A stretch of DNA of 64,000 nucleotides from positions 3,718,001-3,782,000 of the forward strand of contig JAITYX010000008.1 in assembly GCA_021018815.1 (NCBI GenBank). The letters are read 5' to 3'. Positions 51,683 to 62,365 of the stretch are shown here, piece after piece; position 1 is the stretch's first letter; each line of letters begins with the position of its first letter. Below the pieces are notes generated by a model. That model saw nothing but the letters and a program-made list of their open reading frames with translations, searched no databases and was not told where the DNA came from. A program made the translations under genes and the position numbers. This DNA is from Talinum fruticosum (Eukaryota; Streptophyta; Magnoliopsida; Caryophyllales; Talinaceae).

Positions 51683-52144
51683 ATGGAGGAATGTAGCAGC
51701 AACGAGTCTGGGTGGACTAAGTATATCGATCCACCCAGTGATGATGACGATGATGATAACGATGATGATCATAACAACTTCAACAGTGTTGATGATGATG
51801 ACGATTGTGGTGATAACTATCACCATAGAAGAAGAAGGAAAGATCATGAAGATGATGATGATGGTGATGGTGATTACGATTCGTTTGCTTCAGATGCATC
51901 GTCCGGCGCACCGGGCCATCATCATCATCATCATGATCGTGATCATGATGATGATGGTGGTGATCAAGCAAGAGAGGAAGATGAGCATCATCGTCATCGT
52001 AATAAGGGCATTGACAAGTATTTCAAGGGGAAGAAATCTGGCAGCAAAGACAGAGAAAAATGTATTGATGAGGGGAAAGGGAAGAAGAAATCAACCGCTG
52101 ATTATTTTAATGTTTTCAAGCAAAGGAAAGGTAAAAAGACCTAA
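51683..52144 (+). CDS. SOB FIVE-LIKE (SOFL) protein
   Basis: A 153-residue intronless protein carrying both signatures of the plant-specific SOB5/SOFL family: SGWTKYID at residues 9-16 and DSFASDASSG at about 66-75. SOFL proteins are small, mostly disordered, and in Arabidopsis raise cytokinin levels and output; their biochemical activity is unknown. Between and after the motifs the protein is unusually rich in Asp and His, with long Asp runs, a run of six His at about 79-84 and further DHDDD blocks. The C-terminus is basic (GIDKYFKGKK, then KQRKGKKT), as in relatives. The start is the first ATG in frame and is followed by EECSS. It is the only recognised plus-strand gene. Confidence 0.88.
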   Translation: MEECSSNESGWTKYIDPPSDDDDDDNDDDHNNFNSVDDDDDCGDNYHHRRRRKDHEDDDDGDGDYDSFASDASSGAPGHHHHHHDRDHDDDGGDQAREEDEHHRHRNKGIDKYFKGKKSGSKDREKCIDEGKGKKKSTADYFNVFKQRKGKKT

Positions 52145-52182
52145 TTAGTTATTAATTACTCTTATTAGATTAGCTTTGGTCT

Positions 52183-52225
52183 CTTTTTTTTCTTTTTTTT
52201 TCTTTTTTTTGTGGGGGGTGAGGAG
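52183..52225 (+). repeat. T-run/G-run tract in the SOFL 3' flank
   Basis: Interrupted T-runs at 52183-52210 followed by GTGGGGGGTGAGG, about 40 bases past the stop codon. The same composite pattern recurs elsewhere in the window. Confidence 0.7.
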
Positions 52226-52847
52226 GAGCCTATGAAGAGGGTGGGGAGATGTAGTGCCCATTTTGCCTGTTTAATTTGGAGCTATATTACTGAAAAATTT
52301 GTTTCCAAAATTCTATTTAATTTTTTTTTACACCCAGAATTTTGCCTGAATTCAATGATGTTCGTTTGATATTTTACCAATGATCACCTGCCTACTGGGT
52401 AACTTGATATTGATTTGTTTGCGATTCCAAAATATGGGTTACTTTGTTTTTGTAATTTCAGTTACCAATTTTATAAGTTTGTACTTTAATTTGCCGGGAC
52501 TACTTCTAATTAAGTTATTTACAAGAGATTCGGGTTCAAATCATAGCAAGAGCTTCGAAAATAAGACTACCACAAACAGCCGCCCTCGACTTCTAGAAAC
52601 AAAACTTACTACAGCCCCCATGAAGGACTCACATATTACCTAATCCTTCCCCACTCCCAAATAACTATGACGTAATCAAGGTCCGACATATATACATATT
52701 GCTTTAGATTTTACGAGTCACCTTTGTCACAAAAATATATAAATTTATGTGGATGTCAATATAGTCAGAACTCGAATATGATCTCCACTTATTTTGGGTC
52801 CTTGTCTAGATTTCAAATTCCATTATATTTAATGATTAGCATCAATA

Positions 52848-52882
<35 letters not shown>

Positions 52883-53985
52883 TCAATATAGTAGGGACTT
52901 CTTAACTTAAATATCCATGTATATTAATTATCTGATATTATTCATATCAGAATATTCTTTTTTCTTGCCCCCTTTTTTCTCTCTTTTTTCATTCTCTTGC
53001 ATAAAATGCACCGTAATTAAGGAATTAAAGGCCAAAACAAGTGGGGTGATGATGAGGGTACAGCTTGAACAATGTGTGTGAGAGAGAGAGGAGCTCAGCG
53101 TTTAGGCTGGCACAGGGTTCACCACCTTCCTTCATATTCTTCAACCTAAGGAATATGTTGCACATTACAAGATAGGGTTCATGTGCTGAATTATATTCAT
53201 GCACGTGGAATTATATTTCATGTTGCAACCTCAAGAAAAAAATATACATATATAGAAGATAACTCTCCATTATAAAATTAAAAAAATTCATCAGAGGGTC
53301 CTACAGCTTTCGAATCCTTCTCGACCAAGTAGATCGATGCGCGAGACGTTTACTCATTATAGATGGAGTTATTTTGTCATATATTATCCAAAAAGTCCAT
53401 TGCAATCCATTTGAACTCGGGTCAATAGTCAATATCAAGTCTTATTGCAGATGTTTGATTAGGTGTTGTATGTACAGTACGGATAATCGAACGGAGGTAA
53501 AATGTGTTAGGTCTAATATTGCATAGGATGGGATGAATACCGAAAGAATTGAAGGTGTAATACTTTGGGTTACTTGACTTTAAAGGAGGGGTGAAACAAT
53601 TCGATCAACTAACAAGATTCTCTTTGCGTACTATATCTATGGCAATTGAATGCAACAAGAGAAAAAAAAATGGGGCACATGAGTATGATATGATCTCCCC
53701 CCCAAAAGCTACCAATAATGGCATTCTAGTAGATTTCAATTTCCAAGCATGTGATTATGTGGATATTTTCTCACCTAATTATCTTATCAATTACAAGGTA
53801 GGTGTGGTTATAGCAAGTTAATAAAGAGATACATTAATCATTCAAAAAAAAAAACAAAGAAACCATGTTGAATAATCCATCATTTGTCAAAAACACCCAA
53901 CCACCAATGCCATGGCTCAAATGGCCTCCTTGTGTTTTATTCTAGTTTTCTAGGGAGTTATACTATACTTTTTAGGAGAGGAGGG
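52226..53985. other. intergenic, no gene recognised
   Basis: AT-rich, with a (TA)n array at 52851-52880. Short open frames at 52380-52643 and 53591-53821 show no recognisable content. Confidence 0.5.
52851..52880. repeat. (TA)n microsatellite
   Basis: About 15 uninterrupted dinucleotide units. Confidence 0.9.
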
Positions 53986-54565
53986 AGTACCAGGATGATA
54001 ACGTATTCGCCTATTCGCCCGATTCAATTTCTACTCTTATTCTTATGGATTCAGTGTTCATACTTGTTGTAGTTATCCGACTCTATCTAGGTTTTATAGA
54101 GTAGAATCCGACAATCAAATAAAAACTAAGTTCTCATGACTCAAGGAGTTTTGTCCTCTAAGAAGTTACTTTCCACCGAAAGAGGAGTATTAAGGCAATA
54201 TCATATTCAAATGATTCAATTTTTACTTGTATTTCTAGATTCAACGTGGTTGTTCTAATTATCCGACTCTATTTAGGTTATATAGAATAAGATTCGACAA
54301 TCAAAACAGACATTAACTTCGATGACTTAAGAGTTTTGTCCTTCTAAAGAGTTGCTTTCCATGGGAGGAGAATTATTGAGACAATGAATAGATTCGTCTC
54401 GATTTAATTTTTTAACTCTTATTATATAGATACGGTGTTTAATTCTTATAATTATCCGACTCTATCCAAGTCATATATATCCGACTCTATCTAAGTCCTA
54501 TATACAGAATATGACCAGACAATCAAAACAAAAATCAACTTCCAATGACTCAAACGAGTTTTGTC
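53985..54565. repeat. degenerate tandem repeat, three units of about 190 bp
   Basis: The landmark TTATCCGACTCTAT occurs at 54073, 54259 and 54452 (spacings 186 and 193). Each is followed by a TATAGA-rich stretch, then GACAATCAAA, then ATGACT..AGTTTTGTCCT. The units have diverged by many substitutions and small indels. The third contains an extra partial copy of the CCGACTCTAT block. No open frame runs through the units. Confidence 0.75.
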
Positions 54566-55639
54566 CTTAGTTTGAGGTGTCAATTAAGTGATACATGCCA
54601 ATCAAAAGAGGTTGTACAAAGGAACCATTGTCTTGAACATGGGCTGGAAAAACGTATTCCTTACAAGGTACAGTAGAGTGGACAGTTGCAAAACTCCAAA
54701 TAACAGAACATCGAGTGTGGAACTGTGCACTGTGAAATATGCACAATAATAACTTACATTGCAACCCCATTTCTGATGAGGTATGCACTTGATTATCAAT
54801 AGCAAGAATAACCACAACGAGATCCACAACCCAAAGCACCCAATACAATCTCGCTTTTGGCTAGGTATGAACAGGTTCAGACATAAGCAATCTTACTAAA
54901 ATAAAAATAAAAAAAAGAAGCAAGCAATAGTAAGTCTGCCTGAGAATAGAGGATATGGCATTGAAGTGCAAATCACAAAAGAAAGAAAAATCAACAAAGA
55001 CAAATTTCTTGGGAGGCAACAAAGAGATCTACAGAGCAGTAAAAATTTCAAAAACAGGATTCAATATTTAGCATTTCAACACAATCAAAACCATTATTCT
55101 TGTACTATGTTGCACCAGCAAAAAGGGTAATCTCATTAATCACAGTTCTGAGCTCACTGCTTCAAAATTTAAAATATGATACTGATATTTTTTCATTTTT
55201 TTATTTTAGTATGTAGTTAATGTTTCATGCACTGAAGAGAAAACAGGGTTGTCTGTCTTTCTTTCTACCCAGTAAGAGAGAGAAGCAAGGTTGTGTGAAT
55301 GTCAGAAATTAAAAGAGGTCCATAACAGCTGGAAACTGGGACAGGTATATCAAACCCTAGGCACATGTTCAAAAAGGAGACGTAGCTGCTTCTTATTTAC
55401 TATTATTGTCAGGTCCCTTAATGTGATTTGCCCACATAGGCTAGTAGGATCAACAGAGCCTGTAGCAGAGGGTATAGGCTTCTTCATCTAGCTCATTCTT
55501 TCTTCCTTTCCTGTTTTTACCACTTGGACTTGGGTGAAATCAAAGTGTTTGATGTAAGCAATTTTTAGTGAATTTTGTTGGTTCTCAGCTTAAAGTTATA
55601 ATAAACTAAAGCAAAACACTTCTTGGGACTTTCAGTCTA

Positions 55640-55790
55640 TTTTAAGTGTAGCGTAATCGACCTCTACAATTCAAGGTAAGGTTGCTACAAGTGAACCCCA
55701 CCGCCCAAGCGCCCTACTTGGTAGGAACTCTCGAGATACGGGTTTGGATTTTAGGGCTAGATGAATTCCAACTCATGGGATGTTTGCATT
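55640..55790 (+). repeat. possible Au-like SINE fragment
   Basis: CAAGGTAAGGTTGCTACAAG followed by ACCCCACCGCCC resembles the conserved GGTAAGG-CTGC...ACCCC block of Au-type plant SINEs as I recall it. Related strings in reverse orientation end both copies of the duplication at 14136-14621. Confidence 0.35.
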
Positions 55791-56093
55791 TCCCTTATAA
55801 CATGGAAGATAAGATATAAGTACAACTTGTTTTCTGAAGAAACTTAATTCTATGTTAATTAGGTGTTCAGCATGGAGGTAAGAATGCGTAAATAGAAGGC
55901 AATCCTAAGTTCCGTTAAGATAGCTTAGGTAGCAACCAATGCTTTCTGTGATCTATTTATCAGAGTAATTCAGAATTTTGATAACTATGACCTAGCATAG
56001 ATAAGAACATCCTTAGAGAATGATGCACTAGAACAAGTAAAGGATATGCATGGTGATTTCTCCATCATGGTTAATGTAGCAGGTCCTGTTAGC

Positions 56094-56117
56094 GAGAGAG
56101 AGGGGGAGGGGGAGGGA

Positions 56118-56167
<50 letters not shown>
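56094..56167. repeat. (GA)n / (GGGA)n compound repeat
   Basis: GAGAGAGAGGG-type units pass into a pure (GA)n run of about 25 units. Confidence 0.9.
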
Positions 56168-56659
56168 AGGATCACGATGCAGGGCAGCCTCAACAAGGGA
56201 GAAAAGCTGATACATAAGGTTCAACCTTCTTTAGTGCAAACTGGGTTGCCCTCAAATAAACTAAAAGAGCCAAAGGAGTACTCCTCTGAATAGCTGTCAT
56301 ATCCAGCATTTATTTTCTGTTTTTACATGATCAGAAAAGCCAACAGTCAATTTATTTCCTTCCCTGAGACTTCTGCTACTATCAACTGGAGATACTAATG
56401 TTAGTATTTACTTGTCAATTTGTCTTCTTGTTCTCAAGGATGAGCCTTTGAGGAAATTGTAGGGAAATTCAGCATCTTTGGAAGCATATATGTTTCTGAA
56501 AATGTCCACTGGGCCGCAAATTTAAGAAGAAATGACCATGATAACAATCGTCATCTAGAGTAGATCTTGCAAAATGCAGGGTTCGAAAGATTAAGCTCTC
56601 TGTAACTCACAATTGACAAGCATTCAAGTTATTCACGACTAGATCATCAAATCTGTCCA

Positions 56660-56910
56660 TAATAGGTTATATACTCGTAACACTCCCCTCATGCAAGTGC
56701 CCTTCAGGCTTGTAGCATGAATGCCGCAAAGGCTTCTGTTTGCCTTTACTTGAGGGCTATTGTGATCAAACCTGAGAGGTTGAGAACTCTTGCTCAAAAG
56801 AACTGTGAATCTATGATACCATTTACAAGTTACAATTTAACCAAAAGTTTAGACTAATAGTTCAAAATTTAGGATAGATATATTCTCCACCAATATGGAA
56901 ACTTGACCCT
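56660..56910 (+). repeat. transposon-derived repeat remnant
   Basis: ACACTCCCCTCATGCAAGTG, later ATGATACCATTTACAAGTTACA and AACCAAAAGTTTAGACTAAT, form a string set that recurs in plant genomes around degenerate retroelements. The same motif family supplies the hairpin at 48643-48700. No coding content. Confidence 0.35.
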
Positions 56911-58789
56911 TTATTTTAGACTAAAAAGACCGAATTATTAAAATTCGAAAAATGGTTGAGAACAACCCCTAGAGATGTGGCAAGTACTCAGGGATCCAAC
57001 ATACGCACGGCAAAGGTTAATGCTGCTTTGAAGGAAGAGGTTTCTGATAGGAAATATTGTCCTGTAGGCGGTAGCCCTTAGGGAAGGGGGTTTATGTTTC
57101 TGCCCTTTGAAGGCATCTACTTTGATTACTCAACATCAAGATATTGATTTATCTCCCAGCTAGGCACCTCTATATTTACAAAAAATAAATAAACTTTACA
57201 AAAATAAAAATAAAAGGGTTAAATAAGGGATTAAAGCAGGAAAAACTGATAACACAGGAAGTTGAACTGAAGTGCGCTAAATTTGTGCAGAAAAGCAGTC
57301 CCTCCTTTACTTTTCTTTCTTCACCATTTTTATCCCCTCCCAGTCCTTCTTGGTGGTGCAAACTGTGAAAAATTTCGCACTTTGTGAGAAGAACTAGACA
57401 ATTTTCTTGTTCCACAATGAAAGAATGAACATAGTTATCGAGGGCAATCGATCGGTAATGACATCAAAGAAAAGCTTCAATCAAGCCTGGAATGAATTAT
57501 CTCAGCAATGCTTAGGGTATAAAGGGACACCAGAATCTGTCTTAATAAATAATAAATCATTGACTAAGTCGAGGGGACTTCTATTCGAAGCACTGCAACA
57601 GGTGGTAATAAGTTCTTTTGAAATTGTAGACACTGTAGATAATAGGGACTTAGTGAGAATTATGAAATTTGGTCTTTTTGGTTAATGGGAACTTTTAGTT
57701 CTATTGAAATTGTGGACATTGTGGATAGTCTCTCTCTTGGGATGTAAGAACCTCTATATGTTGATTGCCCATTTTTGCATTCACATCTTTTGATCTTGGT
57801 ACAATTTTTATTTGTTACTTGAAAAGGGGTTCTGATGAAGCTTGCTAACAGAGCCGGGCAAAAACTCTGTTCTTGTAGAGGGTGAACACAGAGAAACAAA
57901 AATGAATGAACACCATGGAAATAAGAAAACCAAAGTGGATAGATCTTAAACCGTGGAAACAAGGTTATTTACAAGACGGGTTTCCCTAAGCTTAGGTGGG
58001 GTAGCTGATTGTTTGGTTGCCTTTATTAAAGATGATGAATTTGAACCCGAAATGTATGCTGTCCTCTCCAGGAAGCATAGATCATTCCATCCGTAACTGT
58101 TCAGAAACAGGTGATCATATCCTACTACATTGCTAACCGGCCAGGTTATTTCAAGGCAAAGCTCACAGAATAAACACGAGTAGTCTTTTGCCGAAGAATT
58201 CTACATTCAGGACCTGGTTTAGAGATCACATATTCATATGTCTACAAGTTTCCGGTATAAATCCTGGAAGGTGAATTCCCCCTGCGGATCGCAAGATTGT
58301 TCCATATGCTTTTGGGATCTTAATGAGTGATTTTTACTTGATTAAGCCAATGCTATTTTGCATAGGTTCATTTGTAGCAGGTTATGTCGTGGGAATATTA
58401 GTTGCCCGATGCCTCATTGGATCACTATCATATTTTTGCATTGGATCATTATCATATTTTTGAGCTTGTCATTTGATGATTTAGCGGCAAAAAAGGCAAA
58501 GAAAAAAAGGGGAGGGCCAGAAGAGGGGGGTATTGTCAGTGCTAACTAGAAAAACTTAGAGAAAATATTGTCAATCAAATCTTATTATTTCAAGTAATGT
58601 AGAAACTACATGGGAAATGCTGGAATGAAAAGATTACATATTAAGTCTCTGTAGATGGGAAAAGAAAAAAATCCTGACAATATAAATATCATCTCATATG
58701 TGGAGTACTGACCACTTTTCAATCACAAAATGAAGTCATTAGAGAGAATAATTTGGTATAGAGAAATGGTTAACACCACAAATCCCTAT

Positions 58790-60246
58790 TCAGTTGTTTG
58801 CCTGCTTAGCAATCTTGAACCACTCAGTGTGGAAAGAACCAGACATGTCTACCCTTTCATAGGTGTGAGCTCCAAAATAGTCTCTTTGGGCTTGGACCAA
58901 ATTAGCAGGCAGCTTTTCCCTCCTATACGAGTCAAAATAAGCAAGGCTGGAAGACATACCAGGAGTGCTAATACCAGAATTGATAGCAAGGCAGACAACC
59001 CTGCGCCATGCAGCTTGTCGCTCAATGATCTCCTTGGAGAACTCTGGATCAATAAGGAGGTTGGCGAGATTTGAGTTCCTGTCATATGCCTTCTTGATGC
59101 GGTCCAAGAATATAGCACGAATAATGCAGCCACCCTTCCATATTCTGGCAAGCTCCCGAGTTTCAAGTCCCATCCTTTTTCAATGCTCTTAGCACGAATC
59201 AAGTTCATTCCTTGAGCATAACTACATATTTTAGAAGCATAGAGTGCTTGCCTCACATCATCGATCAATTTCTTCTTGTCAACTTCTTGGTCAACAAAAA
59301 TATCCTCAACACCCCCAGCTTTGAAGATGTTGGATGCTTCAACTCTTTCCTCCTTCAAACCACTAAGAAATCTCGAGTCCAAAGATGATGCAATGGTGGG
59401 AGCAGCAACAGACAATTCAGCAGCTTGCTGAACTGTCCATTTACCTGTGCCCTTCATCCCAGTTTTGTCCAAGACTTTATCAACCAGATATCCTTCATCT
59501 TTGTCATCCTCAACCCCAAATATATCTGCAGTAATCTCAATCAAGAAGCTCAGAAGCTCCCCTTTATTCCATTCTGAAAAAACTTCCTTCAACTCTTCAT
59601 TTGAGAGCTTTCCAACTGTTTTAAGCACATCATAAGCCTCTGCAATCAACTGCATGTCACCATATTCAATTCCATTGTGAACCATCTTAACGAAGTTGCC
59701 AGATCCTCCTTTACCAATGAAGGTCACACAAGGGCCACTATCGGGCACCTGGGCAGCTACCTTGAGAAGGATATCTTCAATGTACTTGTAAGCCTCAAAA
59801 GAACCACCGGGCATCAATGAGGGTCCATTTCTGGCACCCTCCTCACCACCTGAAACTCCCATTCCAAGATAAAGCAGACCCTTCTCCTCCACCTCTTTCT
59901 CTCTTCTCTCCGTGTTCTCATACCACTCGTTACCACCATCAATAATGCAATCACCTTTCTCCATGTAAACAGACAAGGTTTTAATGGTTTCATCAACTGG
60001 ACGACCAGCCTTGACAAGCATGATTATGACACGAGGTTTTTGAATGGAATTCACAAACGATTCAGGATCATGGAAGCCATACAGAGGAAGGTCTCCTTCT
60101 TGCTTGGCTCGTTCAACGGTTTCGTCAACCTTTGAGGTGGTACGGTTGTAAACAGAAATAGGGAACCCTTTTTCAGCAATGTTAAGGGCAAGATTCTGCC
60201 CCATAACAGCAAGACCGGCAAGACCGATTCTCGTCAGAGGAGCCAT
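58790..60246 (-). CDS. PGD: 6-phosphogluconate dehydrogenase (decarboxylating), with one 1-base frame break
   Basis: Third enzyme of the oxidative pentose phosphate pathway: converts 6-phosphogluconate and NADP+ to ribulose-5-phosphate, CO2 and NADPH. The CDS is intronless, as in other plants. The start at 60246 ([11 protein letters not shown]) is an ATG ten bases after a splice acceptor. Motifs include the dinucleotide site [12 protein letters not shown], the substrate site [17 protein letters not shown], and the catalytic Lys in [15 protein letters not shown]. One base is missing in the CCC run at 59155-59157 (GGG on the coding strand): the upstream frame reads GWDLKLG and the downstream one [14 protein letters not shown]. 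Together they give 485 residues, the expected length. Without the repair the C-terminal ~125 residues would be lost. There is no obvious plastid transit peptide or C-terminal peroxisomal SKI/SKL, so a cytosolic form is likely. Confidence 0.94.
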
Positions 60247-60255
60247 TTCTCCCAC

Positions 60256-61286
60256 CTACAAAAAAGAATTATGAGATTATCTATGTGCAACTCTAGAACT
60301 CTACACATTACACAAATACATAAGACAATTACATCTTAAAACAGGGGAGTACAAGGACAATACAACTTATGTTGGTCTTCTTTTCATCAACGTACTTGTG
60401 ATCATATTGTCTGAATTATGACACGGTATTGACACTATCATTCACTTTAGACCAAAACATGCAAAATTTTCAGAATAGGGGCAAGTCCAACGCTAGGACA
60501 TGTACCATTTCGGACTTAGCCGTCGTCCGACTAAAGGCTTTTACTCATACTCAATTACTCTCAAATCCCAACTCGTAATAAAAATTAGTCATAACAAGTC
60601 AATAGCACATGGAAGCAAAACACGTCTTGTTGTATAAGCAATTCCATAACATTAAAAAATACATCCAGCTTCAATAGAATTTTCATTTCCTGGATCATGA
60701 CGAAGTCATGAACATTTCAAAGATTCAATGATAGTGATAACGACAACTACTTCTCCAAAGCTTTAGTAGAAAAAGAATTATGGCAAAAGACTATAAGACC
60801 AAGAATTAGATTAAAACACAATCCAAAGCTCTGTTCTAGTCTCTTTAAAAAAAGTTTCAAAAAGATACCATGTTTTTCATAGTTTCTAGCTTGTGATGTC
60901 AAAAGGTATGGACACAGCAAAGTTCATTCAAAGGTACAAATTCCATCAGAAACCCAGAAAATCATGAGCTTCCAAAAGGCTGTCCTTTATTTAGATTGTT
61001 CTGAATCATAAAGGAGACAGTATAATCCGGAAAATGATTCTAATCCAAAAGGCAGTGAAGAAAACTGCTGGATGAATGGATCTCAAAATATCAGAATTTG
61101 GGGAGGTGGGAGACCAAAGCAGACGTTAGAGCTCTAGATACAACAAGGAAAAGTACCCAGATCAATTATCAGTAGTTCAATTCTATCATCATATCCACCA
61201 AAAACCACGAGAAATACACAAAATTCCAAAAAAGTTAGCAGACTAGAAATGTTGGAGATGGATTATAGGGGGTGAGGAGGATTTAC
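60256..61286 (-). other. 5' UTR intron of the 6PGDH gene
   Basis: The acceptor TTTTTTGTAG ends at about 60256-60257 and the donor GCAG|GTAAATCC is at 61286 on the minus strand. The intron is about 1 kb, AT-rich and noncoding. Leader introns in plant 6PGDH genes are known and often enhance expression. Confidence 0.7.
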
Positions 61287-61400
61287 CTGCACAAATTGCT
61301 TGATTGAAAATGAGCAAGACCCAGAAAAATTAACGATATGGGCTTTGAAGAAGATGAACAAATCGATCAGAATGAGTATTGAACAAATAAAGAACGTGAA

Positions 61401-61410
61401 ATTAAATAGA
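61401..61410 (-). promoter_or_regulatory. TATA-like box of the 6PGDH gene
   Basis: TCTATTTAAT on the minus strand. Transcription would start near 61370, giving a first noncoding exon of about 80-90 bases that ends at the donor at 61287. Confidence 0.45.
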
Positions 61411-61439
61411 GGGGTAGTGGGAAGATAATTGCCCGCTTC

Positions 61440-62083
61440 TTCTGTCTCTCACTTGGATCTCTCCTTCCCAGCAACTCTCCCCTACCTCAGGTCAAAGTCT
61501 GCTAACGATGAATTATTCCCTTTTGGATTATTTTTGTGCGAATTCCTTTTTGGATTATATGATTGTTTTCTCACTGACCAACCCCACAAAAAAGATGAAG
61601 CAGCAGCGTCCCACCCACTTCTTTCCTAATTTTCAATGGCGGCTATCCATGAATTTGGTGTGCTTTTCTTTCCTTTTCTTTCAACTGCGCGTTATGGTTG
61701 AAATTTTTATTTAGATCATAGTTGATCAAATAAAATGGGTCTATTATAGTGTTCATCATTTTTTGTGTTGTAATATTTAGTTATAAATATGTTCTGTAAT
61801 TCTGTTCAATGTTTATGTATACTATCATATTTTCCTTATAATTTACATTAAAAAAAGAACTTTTATGTTGTCCATGTCATCTTATTGACTTTTTTTAATT
61901 AATAGAATTTTAATAAATTGTTAAAATTGATGCCTCCATATATTAAATTTTAGGTTTAAATTTTTCATCCTCTATTACATTGTTTTTTATGATTCTTTTA
62001 AATCTAAAAAAATTTATTGACTTTAATTTAATCATTATTTAATATGTTATTTTAGTGATGATAAATTTTATCTTAAAAATGAT
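61440..62083. other. 6PGDH upstream flank, no gene recognised
   Basis: CT-rich for the first ~200 bases (61436-61640), then strongly AT-rich. No coding frame is supported. Confidence 0.45.
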
Positions 62084-62218
62084 ATGAGCAAGCAAGTGAG
62101 ACAAAAATATATTTGAGTACATATCATGTTCATCAATTATCCTCTAGAATATGAGCAAGCAAGTGAGACAAAATATATATTTGAGTACATCTCATGTTCA
62201 TCAATAATCCTCTAGAAC
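62084..62218. repeat. 67-bp tandem duplication
   Basis: The unit starting ATGAGCAAGCAAGTGAGACA lies at 62084-62150 and 62151-62218. The copies differ by a few substitutions and a 1-base indel. Confidence 0.85.
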
Positions 62219-62365
62219 TTCTACAACGTAGGCACCCAAGGACAAGCGCGCCTAACGTGGTGCGCCGCCCGAGGCATAATAACCCACAATGGATGCGCGT
62301 GCAGGCTTGCGCGTCCAGGCTCGGTCTGCGGAGTCTCAAGGGGGAGCCCGAGGATGAAATGGCAA
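62219..62365. other. GC-rich island of unknown origin
   Basis: About 150 bases with many CG dinucleotides (GCGCGCC, GCGCCGCCCG, GCGCGTGCAGG, TGCGCGTCC) sit inside sequence that is otherwise strongly AT-rich, directly after the 67-bp duplication. Both strands have an open stretch of 60-100 codons, but neither product is recognisable. A captured or transposon-derived fragment is likely. Confidence 0.5.

Larger units (their letters stand above)
54566..58789. other. intergenic, no gene recognised
   Basis: About 4.2 kb with mixed composition. A few open frames (minus 54567-54848, plus 57407-57685, minus 57660-57962) carry no motif that I recognise, and I would not annotate them. Repeats inside are listed separately. 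The right end (about 58560-58789) is probably the 3' UTR of the 6PGDH gene. Confidence 0.5.

Noticed and set aside
51540..52148. Plus-strand 202-codon frame longer than the SOFL frame, starting before the GA tract
   Set aside because: It is a different frame through GAT/CAT repeats, giving Met/Ile/Val runs. The SOFL frame holds both family motifs and a normal start.
54567..54848. Minus-strand 93-codon frame resembling a small secreted or membrane protein
   Set aside because: No homology that I recognise, a second overlapping frame of similar length, and no promoter or splice context.
55985..56224. Minus-strand frame with Leu-Ser and Pro-Ser repeats
   Set aside because: It is a translation of the (GA)n/(GGGA)n repeat.
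58849..60255. 6PGDH as a shorter protein with a novel C-terminus, starting at an upstream GTG
   Set aside because: The divergent tail after GWDLKLG is out of frame, and the true continuation follows one base away. The upstream GTG lies at the splice acceptor, whereas an ATG at 60246 gives the normal N-terminus.
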